Assembly: GCF_015767635.1 (NCBI RefSeq)
Contig: NZ_CP065230.1
Location: 124,001 to 188,000, forward strand
Direction: 5' to 3'
DNA from: Halomonas sp. A40-4
GTDB lineage: Bacteria; Pseudomonadota; Gammaproteobacteria; Pseudomonadales; Halomonadaceae
DNA length: 64,000 bases
Shown: in pieces, positions 9,214 through 18,211 of the stretch
Layout of the letters: each line of letters starts with the position of its first letter
Numbering within the stretch: the stretch's first letter is position 1
Program-made: the position numbers and the translations under genes
Notes under the pieces: model-generated
Seen by the model: only the letters and a program-made list of their open reading frames with translations
Told to the model about the DNA's origin: nothing
Database searches by the model: none

Positions 9214-9992
9214 CAGGAAGCCTCTTGCCGGGTCATGCGCAGGCCGATCCGGCGACGCAGGGCTGGCGGCAGGATGCCGAGAAACTTGACCAGATAGGTA
9301 AAGCGGCGCGGAAAATGAATATCCAGATGGCCTTTGACCAGGCCGTTGATAATGGCCTCGGCGGCGGTGTCGGCGCTGACCTGCATGGGCATGGGGAAGT
9401 CATTGCGATCGGTCAGCGGCGTCTTGACGAAGCCTGGGTGAATCAGGCTGACGTCGATGCCTTCCTGGTCAAGGTCAAGGCGCAGCGATTCCAGGAAATA
9501 GCTGACGGCCGCCTTGGAGGCGCCATAGGCTTCAGCCCGGGGTAACGGCAGGTAGGCAGAAGCGCTCGAAGTGGCCGCAAGCCGGGCGGGCTTGCCTTCC
9601 TGGCGGGCGGCACGCAGTAAGGGGAGGGCCGCCTCGACGCCATACAGGGTGCCAAACAGGTTGGGGGTGAAAACACGTTCGATCAGGTCCATGTCAAACT
9701 GCTGGGCATCGAGATATTCACAGGTGCCTGCGTTGAGCAGAACGAGGTCCAGGGCGCCCAACAGTTCGCCGATCTGCTGGCCCGCCGCCAACACCGCATG
9801 GCGGTCGCTGACGTCGAGCGGCAGCGGGTGGGCGTTGGGGTGGTCCTGGCACAGCGCTTCCAGCGCCTCGTGGTTGCGGGCGCTGATTACGACCTGATGA
9901 CCCTGGGCAATAAGCTTTCTGGCCAAGGCTTCGCCAATCCCCGAGGTCGCACCCGTCAGCCAGATACGCTGGGGGGTTGTCCATGTGCTCAT
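9213..9992 (-). CDS. Short-chain dehydrogenase/reductase
   Basis: 259 residues from the ATG at 9992, which has AGGAGAGG five bases upstream; a longer frame to 10022 lacks such a site. A classical SDR: TGATSGIG cofactor loop at 13-20, the NAG motif at 87-89, catalytic Ser near 143, Tyr156 and Lys160 (YGASK). The substrate is unknown. It belongs to the photolyase/lipid operon, with one-base coupling to the downstream flavoprotein. Confidence 0.88.
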   Translation of the reverse strand: MSTWTTPQRIWLTGATSGIGEALARKLIAQGHQVVISARNHEALEALCQDHPNAHPLPLDVSDRHAVLAAGQQIGELLGALDLVLLNAGTCEYLDAQQFDMDLIERVFTPNLFGTLYGVEAALPLLRAARQEGKPARLAATSSASAYLPLPRAEAYGASKAAVSYFLESLRLDLDQEGIDVSLIHPGFVKTPLTDRNDFPMPMQVSADTAAEAIINGLVKGHLDIHFPRRFTYLVKFLGILPPALRRRIGLRMTRQEAS

Positions 9993-10052
9993 CGAACCTC
10001 TCCTGTTACACCCTGTGGGCACCTCGGTCAGGTGCCCCAGGCAACGTAATGA

Positions 10053-10484
10053 TTAATCAAGACGATGCTTTAACCAGCGAATTACCCGCCCCATTACCGG
10101 AAGGTGCTCATAGAGCATCGCCCCGGCGTCAAAGTAGTCTCTGTGTCGCGCTACACGTCCGTCGTCAGCAAATGTCAACGCACTGCATCCCTCTACCTTG
10201 ATCGTACGTCCCCCTGACAGCTTTGGATGCACGAATGTCATGGTCCAGGTGACAAATGCCTGACTGCCCTGGCGCTGGCGCGTGTGATAAACGAATTGGC
10301 AATGCTCGACGTTTTCATACATCGCGGCAAAATAGCGCGACAGCGCGGGGCGACCTTCAACGTTATGCAGCGGGTCAGTGAAAATTATATCGTCAGTATA
10401 TACTTCGTACAGCTTTTCTGTACAGGTATTGTCAAGTTTGTTGAAAAAGGCGCAAAAATCTTCCAGTGCCTTGTCCTGTGACAT
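10053..10484 (-). CDS. NTF2-like / SnoaL-fold protein
   Basis: 143 residues with the small cone-shaped NTF2-like fold pattern: an N-terminal helix (FCAFFNKLD), then D-x-I-I-F-T-D-P-L-H, a G-R-x-A-L-S-R-Y-F helix, and a late HRDYFDAGAM segment. Such proteins can be isomerases, hydratases or simple binding proteins; no catalytic residues can be assigned with confidence. AGGAGTCTTC precedes the ATG. It lies between photolyase and SDR genes on the same strand. Confidence 0.8.
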   Translation of the reverse strand: MSQDKALEDFCAFFNKLDNTCTEKLYEVYTDDIIFTDPLHNVEGRPALSRYFAAMYENVEHCQFVYHTRQRQGSQAFVTWTMTFVHPKLSGGRTIKVEGCSALTFADDGRVARHRDYFDAGAMLYEHLPVMGRVIRWLKHRLD

Positions 10485-10523
10485 GAAGACTCCTGAAGTC
10501 GTTAGGCGGTTAGCGGGCCGGTA

Positions 10524-11936
10524 TCAGTCTGACAGCGCCTTGAAGGCATCGAGTGCCCGTTGACGTGCTGCCTTGTGGTCGACAACGGGGGCGGGGTAGT
10601 CCAACTGGGTCAACAAGTCGCGTGGCGGTGCATGGCGGGCTTTGGCTGGCAAAGTGGCAAACTCGGGCAACCAGTAGGCAATAAACTCGCCGTGGGGGTC
10701 AAAGCGCGTGGATTGCGTGGTGGGATTGAAGATTCGGAAATACGGGGCCGCGTCGGTACCCGTTGAGGCCGCCCACTGCCAGCCGCCGTTATTGGCGCAA
10801 AATTCGCCATCGATCAGATGATGCAGAAAAAACGCTTCACCCTGCCGCCAGTCGATCAACAAGTGTTTGCTCAGGAACATCGCCGTCACCATTCGCAACC
10901 GATTATGCATCCAGCCGGTGGCGACGAGCTGGCGCATGGCGGCGTCTACCAGCGGGTAGCCGGTGCGTCCTTCGCACCAGGCACTAAAGGCGTCGGGGTC
11001 GTCGCGCCAGGCAAGTTTACGAGTGTGGGCCTGAAACGGCTGGTGGCGGCATACCTGAGGAAAGCCGACGGCCACGTGCTGGTAAAATTCCCGCCAGATA
11101 AGCTCGCTTACCCAGGCGGTCAGGCCTTTATCGCCATCGGCCAAATGTCCGCCATTCTCGCTCATGACGGCTTGCATGCATTGACGATAAGAAATCATTC
11201 CCAGCGCCAGATAGGGCGAAAGCTCGCTGGTGCCGCGCACCTTTGGGAAGTCCCGCTGATCGCTGTAGTGGTGGCCGCGGAAGCGTAAGAAGCGCTCCAG
11301 GCGGTCACTGGCGGCGTGCTCTCCTGCAGGCCACTGGTGTGCATCAACGGGGGAGCCATTGACGTCTGCCAGCGTAGGCAAGGGGTCGCTCTCGATACTT
11401 AGCGGCGATTGGGCGTCCGGGGTGTCGCGCAGTGTCAACTGGTCTGCCGTGATCTGCTTGTGCCAGGCCTTGGCAAACGGCGTGAACACGCCGTAATAGT
11501 CGCCCTTGCCGGTCAGTAGCGTCCCGGGGGCAAAGGCCACCGCATCATGATGTCCTTGCGCGTCAATTCCTGCCTGCTTGAAGGACTCCATGACCGCCTG
11601 GTCGCGGCGCCGTTCGTTGAGGGGGTACTCGATGTTGAAATGCAACTGCTCAATCCGGTGCTGGCGGGCAATCTCCAGCAAGGTGGCGGGAGCATCGTCA
11701 AACGATGCGATATCCCGGTGCAGGAGCGGAATATTCAGTCCATCAAGTGCCTCTTTGAGGGCAGTAACGCCACGTGCCCAGAAGTCGATCTTGTTAATAC
11801 CATGGCCATGCGCCTGCCACTGGGCCACTGAGCGAAGAAACACGGCAACGACCGGCCCTTTTGCAGCGGCGGCGGCAAGCGCGGTGTTATCGTGGATGCG
11901 CAGGTCACTACGCAGCCAAACCAACTGTCGAGACAT
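10524..11936 (-). CDS. phrB: Deoxyribodipyrimidine photolyase (class I CPD type)
   Basis: 470 residues. It starts with the photolyase antenna-domain signature (LVWLRSDLRIHDNTAL) and ends with the FAD-binding helical domain (WREFYQHV; NNGGWQWAASTGTD; PYFRIFNP), which includes the conserved tryptophans of the electron-transfer chain and the G-G-W-Q-W segment. It should repair cyclobutane pyrimidine dimers using blue light. AGGAGTTCCC precedes the ATG. The gene directly follows the MerR regulator gene, an arrangement seen in light-regulated loci of other gammaproteobacteria. Confidence 0.93.
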   Translation of the reverse strand: MSRQLVWLRSDLRIHDNTALAAAAAKGPVVAVFLRSVAQWQAHGHGINKIDFWARGVTALKEALDGLNIPLLHRDIASFDDAPATLLEIARQHRIEQLHFNIEYPLNERRRDQAVMESFKQAGIDAQGHHDAVAFAPGTLLTGKGDYYGVFTPFAKAWHKQITADQLTLRDTPDAQSPLSIESDPLPTLADVNGSPVDAHQWPAGEHAASDRLERFLRFRGHHYSDQRDFPKVRGTSELSPYLALGMISYRQCMQAVMSENGGHLADGDKGLTAWVSELIWREFYQHVAVGFPQVCRHQPFQAHTRKLAWRDDPDAFSAWCEGRTGYPLVDAAMRQLVATGWMHNRLRMVTAMFLSKHLLIDWRQGEAFFLHHLIDGEFCANNGGWQWAASTGTDAAPYFRIFNPTTQSTRFDPHGEFIAYWLPEFATLPAKARHAPPRDLLTQLDYPAPVVDHKAARQRALDAFKALSD

Positions 11937-12002
11937 GGGAACTCCTGCAGGGCGATGGTCAAGCGGGTAGCCACCGCCGCAGCGGCGGTGTCACTCAGTT
12001 TG

Positions 12003-12965
12003 TCAAAGGACGCCTGATTCGCGCAGCAACGGGCGCAAGCGGGCGATGGCTTGAGGGAGGTCATCGCCCAGCATATGCACGGAGGTGTCGCGCAAGTCGG
12101 CGTCGCGCAGGCGGGCGACTTCACCGCAGACGCCGATGGGCACATTTAACGTGGCGGCGGCATCCGGCAGCGACTGGCGAATATAGTGGTCGTCTTCCCG
12201 CTGGCCGCTGGACAGCAGCACCATCGAAGAATGCAGGCGGGCAACGGCTTGGGGTAGGTCTTCAAGCGGCAAGGAGTGATCCAGCAGCTGCACACGGTAA
12301 CCCTGTTCGCTGGCCATCAACGCTGCCATCAGAACCCACAGGGGGCCTGGGTCGTCGGGCATGACATTAAGCAGGATCAACGGGCCGCGGGTGGCTTGGT
12401 TGGCATAATGCAGGCGAATTCCCACCTGACTGCGCAGGAAGGCTTCGAAGGTGCGGCGGACAAGGGCATCAGGCTGCACTGCCCACTTGGCTTCCAGCGT
12501 CAGCACCACCGGCTGCCACAGTTCGTTGATAGCGGTACTCAGCGGATAGAGGGCCAGGCTCTGGTGGTAGAAGGCTTCCAGTTTGGGTAGATCCAGCGCT
12601 TCGATGACCGCCTGCAACTGCTGACGCTGGCTTACCCAATCGCCGGCATCGGGCACCGGGGCCTCAACGGTGTCGGGTTGGTCGAGCAGGTCCGCGACCT
12701 GGCTGACCGGAACGCCGCGGTTGAGCCACTGAAGAATGCGCTCGATGCGTGTGATGTCGTCCTGGGCATACAGCCGGTGGCCCTTGGGGGTGCGTTTGGG
12801 GCATATCAAACCGTAACGTCGCTCCCAGGCGCGCAGGGTAACCGAGTTTACGCCCGTCAGACGGGAAACTTCCCGAATAGGATAAAGTGGGGTATCGGGT
12901 GGGTGGGTCGCCTTATTATTCATGGGCGCCATTGCCTCTTCGTTGTCTGCGGAGCCAAGCCGCAT
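12003..12965 (-). CDS. MerR-family regulator, LitR/CarH-like without B12-binding residues
   Basis: Up to 320 residues; ATGs at 12932 and 12923 are also possible starts, and the first clear homology begins at YPIREVSRLTGV. The N-terminal winged helix (VTLRAWERRYGL) is MerR type. The C-terminal half has the layout of the cobalamin-binding module of CarH/LitR, but the W-x9-EH motif is W-x9-RT and the DxHxxG histidine is missing, so B12 photosensing is unlikely. This matches the class II LitR type described in pseudomonads, which needs a separate photoreceptor. It heads the photolyase/lipid operon and probably controls it. Confidence 0.85.
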   Translation of the reverse strand: MRLGSADNEEAMAPMNNKATHPPDTPLYPIREVSRLTGVNSVTLRAWERRYGLICPKRTPKGHRLYAQDDITRIERILQWLNRGVPVSQVADLLDQPDTVEAPVPDAGDWVSQRQQLQAVIEALDLPKLEAFYHQSLALYPLSTAINELWQPVVLTLEAKWAVQPDALVRRTFEAFLRSQVGIRLHYANQATRGPLILLNVMPDDPGPLWVLMAALMASEQGYRVQLLDHSLPLEDLPQAVARLHSSMVLLSSGQREDDHYIRQSLPDAAATLNVPIGVCGEVARLRDADLRDTSVHMLGDDLPQAIARLRPLLRESGVL

Positions 12966-13066
12966 GGGCCTATCGTGGTTTGCTGCGGCGGGCGATGTGG
13001 TTTGCTATCCATAGCAATTACCTAATATCTAATTAACCGATCAACAATCTTGAATAACTAACGTTC

Positions 13067-13100
13067 CTTTGTACAACTTGTAGCCTCAAGGTACAACCTT
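13067..13100. promoter_or_regulatory. Candidate MerR/LitR operator upstream of the photolyase-lipid operon
   Basis: Two TGTAC-type half-sites, TTGTACAA (13069-13076) and GGTACAACC (13090-13098), sit about 100 bases upstream of the MerR start; on the minus strand they read as GTTGTAC direct repeats exactly 20 bases apart. CarH operators are built from direct repeats with an nTnTACAn core, and TTGTACAA fits that core. A degenerate third copy (TTGTAGCC) starts at 13078. Binding by this protein is inferred. Confidence 0.5.
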
Positions 13101-13105
13101 TGGAT

Positions 13106-14188
13106 TCACTTGTTGGAGTGTGATGATGAGGCTCTGTTATGTACCGACCGATCTATTAACGCCTGGGCTGATTGCGTTCCAGAGACCCATGCCGATTCCA
13201 CACGGCTGGCCGTGAAACTGTCACCGCACATAGCCAGGCCGCTGTCGCTGTATAGGTATAGCTGGTCATCGGCAGTGCTTGGCTGAGCATAACGCCAACG
13301 GTGTGCGCTGCTGGTAACCCGCAACGGTAACGGCGTGTCAGCCGGAAAAAGCGTCGTAAAGGCCGCCCACAGTGACTCAGCAACCGCTTGTGGGTCATCT
13401 TCCAGGTGGGTCTCGCTCCAGTCCAGATGGGCCATCAGGCTGAGGCTTTCAGGCTGATGCTCGCGACCCGGCTTGGTCTGGTTACGCGACACCAGGCGCA
13501 GCGCGGGGTGCTCAATACGGGCCATCTGCCAGTCGCTCTGACTGCCTGGTGGAGTGGGTAGGGGGCCATCCAGCACCGCCCAGGCCGCCCAGCAGCTGCG
13601 CTGCTCACGTGCTTGGCATGCCTCAGCCAGTGTCGTCTCCCAGGGCGCCACCAGTGGTAATGCCTGTGGCGGTGGAGTGGTCAAGACGACGTGGTCGAAC
13701 GGCCCGTAACCACGCCCCTGTGCATCTTGAAGCTGCCAGCCTTTGGGTGAGCGGTGCAGCGCCTCGATGCGCGTTGCAAGTTGCAGGGCCGTTTGGGGGT
13801 GGGCCTGGAACCTAGCTGCCAGGTGGCGGGTTATAGCGCTCATTCGGGGTACCCCGGTGTAGCGGGGGCGTGAGTCATGATGCAGTTGCCAGCCGTTTGG
13901 ACTAGCTTGATAGCTGACGATCGGCCAGCGAGCGACGAGCCCTGACGCAAGCCAGTCAGCAACAGCGTCCCTGAAGGCTGGATCGCGAGCGGTAAATGCT
14001 TGGGCACCCAGATCAAGCTGAGCCTGATCGAGGCGCTTGGTCGACATGCGTCCGCCTGGGCCACGGGCTTTATCAAATACCGTCACCGCCACACCGTGTT
14101 CTACCAACCGGTTGGCGCAGGCCAGTCCCGTTATGCCAGCACCGATAATGGCGACGTTTGAGAGAGAAGGAGAGGTGACGGTTGTCAT
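13106..14188 (-). CDS. FAD-dependent oxidoreductase, renalase-like (COG3380)
   Basis: 360 residues starting with VAIIGAGITGLACANRL, followed by FDKARGPGGRMSTKR, the pattern of the renalase/COG3380 flavoprotein group. A C-terminal AMCGDSF segment fits the second flavin-binding motif. Renalases oxidise aberrant dihydronicotinamide isomers; whether this one does is not known. It lies upstream of the MerR gene on the same strand but is separated by the operator-like region, so it may be a separate unit sharing the divergent promoter region with the TIGR01777 gene. Confidence 0.82.
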   Translation of the reverse strand: MTTVTSPSLSNVAIIGAGITGLACANRLVEHGVAVTVFDKARGPGGRMSTKRLDQAQLDLGAQAFTARDPAFRDAVADWLASGLVARWPIVSYQASPNGWQLHHDSRPRYTGVPRMSAITRHLAARFQAHPQTALQLATRIEALHRSPKGWQLQDAQGRGYGPFDHVVLTTPPPQALPLVAPWETTLAEACQAREQRSCWAAWAVLDGPLPTPPGSQSDWQMARIEHPALRLVSRNQTKPGREHQPESLSLMAHLDWSETHLEDDPQAVAESLWAAFTTLFPADTPLPLRVTSSAHRWRYAQPSTADDQLYLYSDSGLAMCGDSFTASRVESAWVSGTQSAQALIDRSVHNRASSSHSNK

Positions 14189-14348
14189 GGCGACCTGTTG
14201 GGTAATCGGCCCAGCACGATGTGATGTATAGAGTTCACATATATTTATGTACGGATCATTTTATAAGTAATAGTCTTGTATAAATAAATCGAAATGTAAA
14301 CCTTAATAAAGAGCGTAGCTTGCTCATCGATATCAAAGGGAGAAGCAC
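14189..14348. promoter_or_regulatory. AT-rich divergent promoter region
   Basis: 160 bases between the renalase-like gene (minus) and the TIGR01777 gene (plus). Bases 14220-14320 are far more AT-rich than the surroundings and carry several TGTA-containing octamers (14223, 14246, 14276, 14293) plus an inverted repeat ACATA-TATT-TATGT at 14237-14250. These resemble the half-sites near 13070, so the same regulator may act here. AAAGGGAGA lies just upstream of the ATG at 14349. Confidence 0.45.
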
Positions 14349-15269
14349 ATGCGTGTACTAGTGACCGGCGGCAGTGGTTTTGTCGGCCAGCGACTCTGCC
14401 CGGCGTTGATAGCGCAGGGACATGAGGTGCTGGTGGTTTCCCGTACGCCTCATAAAGTACGCGAGCGTCTTCCCCGCGAATGTGACATCCGTGACAGCGC
14501 CCAGGCGTTCATCGATAGCCCGCCGGATGCACTGGTTAACCTGGCGGGGGAGTCAATTGCGGCCAAGCGCTGGAGCGACAGCCAGAAAAAGCGGCTGACT
14601 CGCTCGAGGATCGAGATGACCGAGCAACTCGTCTCGCTTTGCGAGCAGCTGGGCGAGAACGGCCAGCCGCTGCCCAAGGTGCTGATCAGTGGTTCCGCGA
14701 TGGGCTATTACGGTGATCAAGGCGATAAGCGCGTCACCGAAGACACCTCGCCCCACGATGAGTTTGCCCACCGGCTATGCGCGGAATGGGAAGCCGCGGC
14801 GAAGCCCATTGAGAACATGGGCGTGCGCCTGGCGATTTTACGTATCGGGCTGGTATTGGGGGCGGGCGGCGGCACCCTGCAAAAGATGTTACCGCCGTTC
14901 AAGCTGGGGCTGGGGGGCCGTTTTGGCGATGGCAGGCAGTTCATGCCCTGGATCCATCGCGACGACCTGGTCGAGGCGATCATGTTCCTGCTCAATGATG
15001 CCTCGCTATCCGGCGCCTTCAACGGCAGTGCGCCGCATCCTGTGACCAATGCCGAGTTTACCCGGACACTGGCCAGGCAACTGCGCCGCCCGGCGGTATT
15101 GCCGGTGCCCGCCTGCGTGTTGAAAGCGGGGTTGGGTGAGATGTCTCAGCTGCTGCTGACCGGTGCTGATATGCGCCCCGAGCGCCTTGAGGCAGCGGGG
15201 TTTCGCTTTCAATACCCCACGCTGGAAAAGGCGCTCGCCGCTATCCTTTCGCCTGAGCGGAGTGCTTAG
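14349..15269 (+). CDS. yfcH: TIGR01777-family NAD-dependent epimerase/dehydratase-like protein
   Basis: 306 residues. An extended SDR: VTGGSGFVGQRL at the N terminus, NLAGESIAAKRWSDSQK (the signature of the YfcH/SulA subgroup), SGSAMGYYGDQG, and a C-terminal DUF1731 region ending RPERLEAAGFRFQYPTLEKAL. The subgroup's substrate is unknown. It diverges from the renalase-like gene and converges with rapA, overlapping its stop by 4 bases. Members of this family are often found near photolyase genes. Confidence 0.87.
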   Translation: MRVLVTGGSGFVGQRLCPALIAQGHEVLVVSRTPHKVRERLPRECDIRDSAQAFIDSPPDALVNLAGESIAAKRWSDSQKKRLTRSRIEMTEQLVSLCEQLGENGQPLPKVLISGSAMGYYGDQGDKRVTEDTSPHDEFAHRLCAEWEAAAKPIENMGVRLAILRIGLVLGAGGGTLQKMLPPFKLGLGGRFGDGRQFMPWIHRDDLVEAIMFLLNDASLSGAFNGSAPHPVTNAEFTRTLARQLRRPAVLPVPACVLKAGLGEMSQLLLTGADMRPERLEAAGFRFQYPTLEKALAAILSPERSA

Positions 15270-18211
15270 GCATTGGGGTCAACGGTGATAATCACCCGCA
15301 CGGCGTCCAGCCGCAGACGGGTGTTTTCAATCGCGTCACTGAGGGCTTGGCGTTCCTTTTTCAGGGCGTCGAGCTCCTCGCTGCGTACTGACGGGTTGTG
15401 TTCCGCCAGCGCCCCCAGACGGGCAAGTTCTGCGTCCAACTGGGTGCGCATGCGTGCCTCGGCGGCTTCAACGATGCTGGGTAGTTCTCGTTCGGCTTCA
15501 CCCTCTCCTTGCCTGAGCAGACCGCGAAGTTCGTCGTGACGGCTCTTGATCAGGTCCCGTGCCATGGATTTATTGACCTTCTGCAGGTTTTTACCCAGCC
15601 CGGTGAAGGAAATCTTGTCGGTCAGGTTGGCCCCCGACTCGTCAAGCAATACGCGGACGGCCGTCGGCGGCAGAAACCGGTTCAGGTGCAGCGATGTCGG
15701 GGCTGGGCAATGGGTGCGGAATATCAGCTCGGTCATCAGTCGGCCGCTGGGGATTGCCGGGTGACCCAGCAATGCCAGTGCCGTGTTACCCATGGTGCCG
15801 TCAATGATGCGCCCCATCATTTCGCGCAGCAGCGGGTGTTCCCAGGAAAGCCGCTGAACGTCATCGCGGGCGAGTGCCTGATGACGATCAAAGGTAGCCG
15901 AAAACCCTTCTTCGCCTTTTACCAGCCCAGGCAGGCCGTCCAGCATGTGCTGTCCCGGCTGGAGGTGTAGCAGCCCGTTGCCGATCTCCTGGCTATCCAC
16001 GCCAAACACATCCAACGCGCGCTCTACGTAGCGCGGCAGGGCGCTGTCGTCGTCCAGCTCGCGCACGGCTTCGACCACCTGCTGGGCGCGCACAGGGCGG
16101 CAGGCATTGAGCTCCAGCAGGCGGTTACGGCCTGCATCCCGCTCGGCTAATTTGGCGACAAACAGCTCACGGGTCTCGCTGATGATTTCATCCAGCATCT
16201 CGTCGTCGAGCAGTGCATCGGCCAGGGCATCGCCAAAGGCGTCAAACAGGTCACTGCCAATACCGTGGGGCGCGCTGAAGGCATCCATGCCTTCGTGATA
16301 CCAGCGCATCAGGCGTTCGCCGGGACTGCCGGTAAACGTCGGTATGTGCATCTCGATCGCGTGGCGCTGGCCGATCCTGTCAAGGCGGCCAATGCGTTGT
16401 TCTAACTGGTCGGGATGCTGGGGCATGTCAAACATGACCAGGTGACGGCAGAACTGGAAGTTGCGCCCTTCGGAGCCGATTTCAGAGCACACCAGCACCT
16501 GGCAGCCGTCTTCTTCATCGGCAAACGCCGCGGCGGCACGGTCGCGTTCGACCAGCGACAGGCCCTCGTGAAACACCGGGGCATGGTAGCCACCCAGCAC
16601 GCGGAGACCTTCGGCCAGGCCTTCAGCGGTGTCGCGGTGATGGGCAATCACCAACACCTTATCGTTGGCAAAACCGGCGGCGCTGTCGTCGCTGAGTTTT
16701 TCCAGCAGCCAGTTAACCCGCGGGTCGATATGCCACCAGGGTTCGCCGTGAAGCGGATCGTTACTCAACTCGCGGTAAGCGGCATCCGGATAGATCAGCA
16801 CGTCCGGATGATCCATGCCGGTCTCGATCAGCAGTTCGTCGAGGTAGTCGTCGTCGCGTTCCAGGCGTCGCTGCATGCGGCGATAGGCCGACGGCAATGC
16901 CAGCGCGTCAAGGTGCAGGCGGCGCTCGGGGAAACCGCCCACATGGCGGCGGCTATTGCGAAACATCACCCGCCCGGTGCCGTGGCGGTCAAGCAGGGCG
17001 TCGCGCAGTTGGGCGCGGGCAGCGTCCTGCTGGTCGGTGCTGGCCTCAGGATTGCACAGGGTGGCAAGCAGGGCCCGGCTATCGCGGTCGTCGGCCACGG
17101 CGTCGACGTGGACACGGGCGTCAGGCGTGTCGGGTAATGCCTCGAGCGCTTCAATGGCGCTGGCCACTTCACCGTAGTGACGTTCTTCGTCTTTGAAGCG
17201 CGCCAGGTCGTGGTAGCGTTCTGGATCGAGCAGCCGCAAACGGGCAAAGTGGCTTTCTATGCCCATCTGCTCGGGCGTGGCGGTGAGCAGCAACAGGCTG
17301 GGGATATCGCTTGCCAGCTGCTCGACGCACTGATAGCCGGGGCCGCTACCCTCGCTGCTCCAGTCAAGATGGTGGGCTTCGTCAACAATCAGCAGGTCAA
17401 AGTGGCTGGCCAGCGCCTGTTCCTGGCGGTGGGTATTGGCAAACAGCCAGCCCTGGCTTGCCAGTACCAGCTGAGCGCTTTCAAACGGGTTGGCGCTGCC
17501 GTGAGCCTGACTCTGGGTCTCATCCAACAGGGTAACGTTGAGCGAGAAGCGGCGCAGCAACTCGACCAGCCACTGATGGGTCAGGCTATCCGGCACCAGA
17601 ATCAGGGCTCGCTCGGCGCGTCCGGTCAGCAGCAGGCGGTGCAATATCAGCCCCGCTTCAATGGTTTTGCCGAGCCCGACTTCGTCTGCCAGCAGGACGC
17701 GCGGCGCATGGCGCCGGGCGACTTCATCGGCAATATACAGCTGGTGTGGCACCAGGTCGATTCGCGGCCCGGCAAAGCCCAGCGCGCTGTGCTGTTCGAT
17801 ACGCTGGTGGTGATGCAGGGTGCGAAAGCGCAGGTCGAACCAGTCGTTGCGGTCGACCTGGCCGGTAAGCAGCCGGTCGCGAGCCTGGTCGAACTGCATG
17901 GTGTCGGCGAGCTTGGCTTCCGGCAGTTCGCGCCGTTGTCCCTGGTTGTCTTCGCCTGTATAGGTGATCAAGCCGTTAGACGTTTGGCTGTCATCGACGA
18001 TCATCTGCCAGCCATCAGCCGACTGGATGCGGTCGCCGGTGCCGAACATGACGCGGGTCAGCGGGGCCTGGCGGGTATTGTAGGTGCGGGTTTCCTGGCT
18101 GGCACTGAACAAGATGGTAACGCTACGGGTGTCGCAGTTAAGCACGGTACCGAGCCCAAGCTCGGCTTCTCCGTCACTAATCCAGCGTTGGCCGGGGGAA
18201 AAATCGCTCAT
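15266..18211 (-). CDS. rapA: RNA polymerase-associated ATPase RapA (HepA)
   Basis: 981 residues (968 in E. coli). A Swi2/Snf2-type ATPase that binds RNA polymerase and recycles it after transcription. It has two small N-terminal beta domains (1-110), Walker A DEVGLGKT at 176-183, DEAH at 277-280, the helicase C lobe with SEIGSEGRNFQFCRHLVMFD and QRIGRLDRIGQ, and a long RapA-specific C-terminal region. No operon partner is visible; the stop overlaps the convergent TIGR01777 gene by 4 bases. Confidence 0.95.
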   Translation of the reverse strand: MSDFSPGQRWISDGEAELGLGTVLNCDTRSVTILFSASQETRTYNTRQAPLTRVMFGTGDRIQSADGWQMIVDDSQTSNGLITYTGEDNQGQRRELPEAKLADTMQFDQARDRLLTGQVDRNDWFDLRFRTLHHHQRIEQHSALGFAGPRIDLVPHQLYIADEVARRHAPRVLLADEVGLGKTIEAGLILHRLLLTGRAERALILVPDSLTHQWLVELLRRFSLNVTLLDETQSQAHGSANPFESAQLVLASQGWLFANTHRQEQALASHFDLLIVDEAHHLDWSSEGSGPGYQCVEQLASDIPSLLLLTATPEQMGIESHFARLRLLDPERYHDLARFKDEERHYGEVASAIEALEALPDTPDARVHVDAVADDRDSRALLATLCNPEASTDQQDAARAQLRDALLDRHGTGRVMFRNSRRHVGGFPERRLHLDALALPSAYRRMQRRLERDDDYLDELLIETGMDHPDVLIYPDAAYRELSNDPLHGEPWWHIDPRVNWLLEKLSDDSAAGFANDKVLVIAHHRDTAEGLAEGLRVLGGYHAPVFHEGLSLVERDRAAAAFADEEDGCQVLVCSEIGSEGRNFQFCRHLVMFDMPQHPDQLEQRIGRLDRIGQRHAIEMHIPTFTGSPGERLMRWYHEGMDAFSAPHGIGSDLFDAFGDALADALLDDEMLDEIISETRELFVAKLAERDAGRNRLLELNACRPVRAQQVVEAVRELDDDSALPRYVERALDVFGVDSQEIGNGLLHLQPGQHMLDGLPGLVKGEEGFSATFDRHQALARDDVQRLSWEHPLLREMMGRIIDGTMGNTALALLGHPAIPSGRLMTELIFRTHCPAPTSLHLNRFLPPTAVRVLLDESGANLTDKISFTGLGKNLQKVNKSMARDLIKSRHDELRGLLRQGEGEAERELPSIVEAAEARMRTQLDAELARLGALAEHNPSVRSEELDALKKERQALSDAIENTRLRLDAVRVIITVDPNA

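Noticed and set aside
12003..12965. Reading the MerR protein as a B12-dependent CarH photoreceptor
   Set aside because: The cobalamin-ligand histidine and the W-x9-EH motif are absent, so the B12 assignment is not supported.
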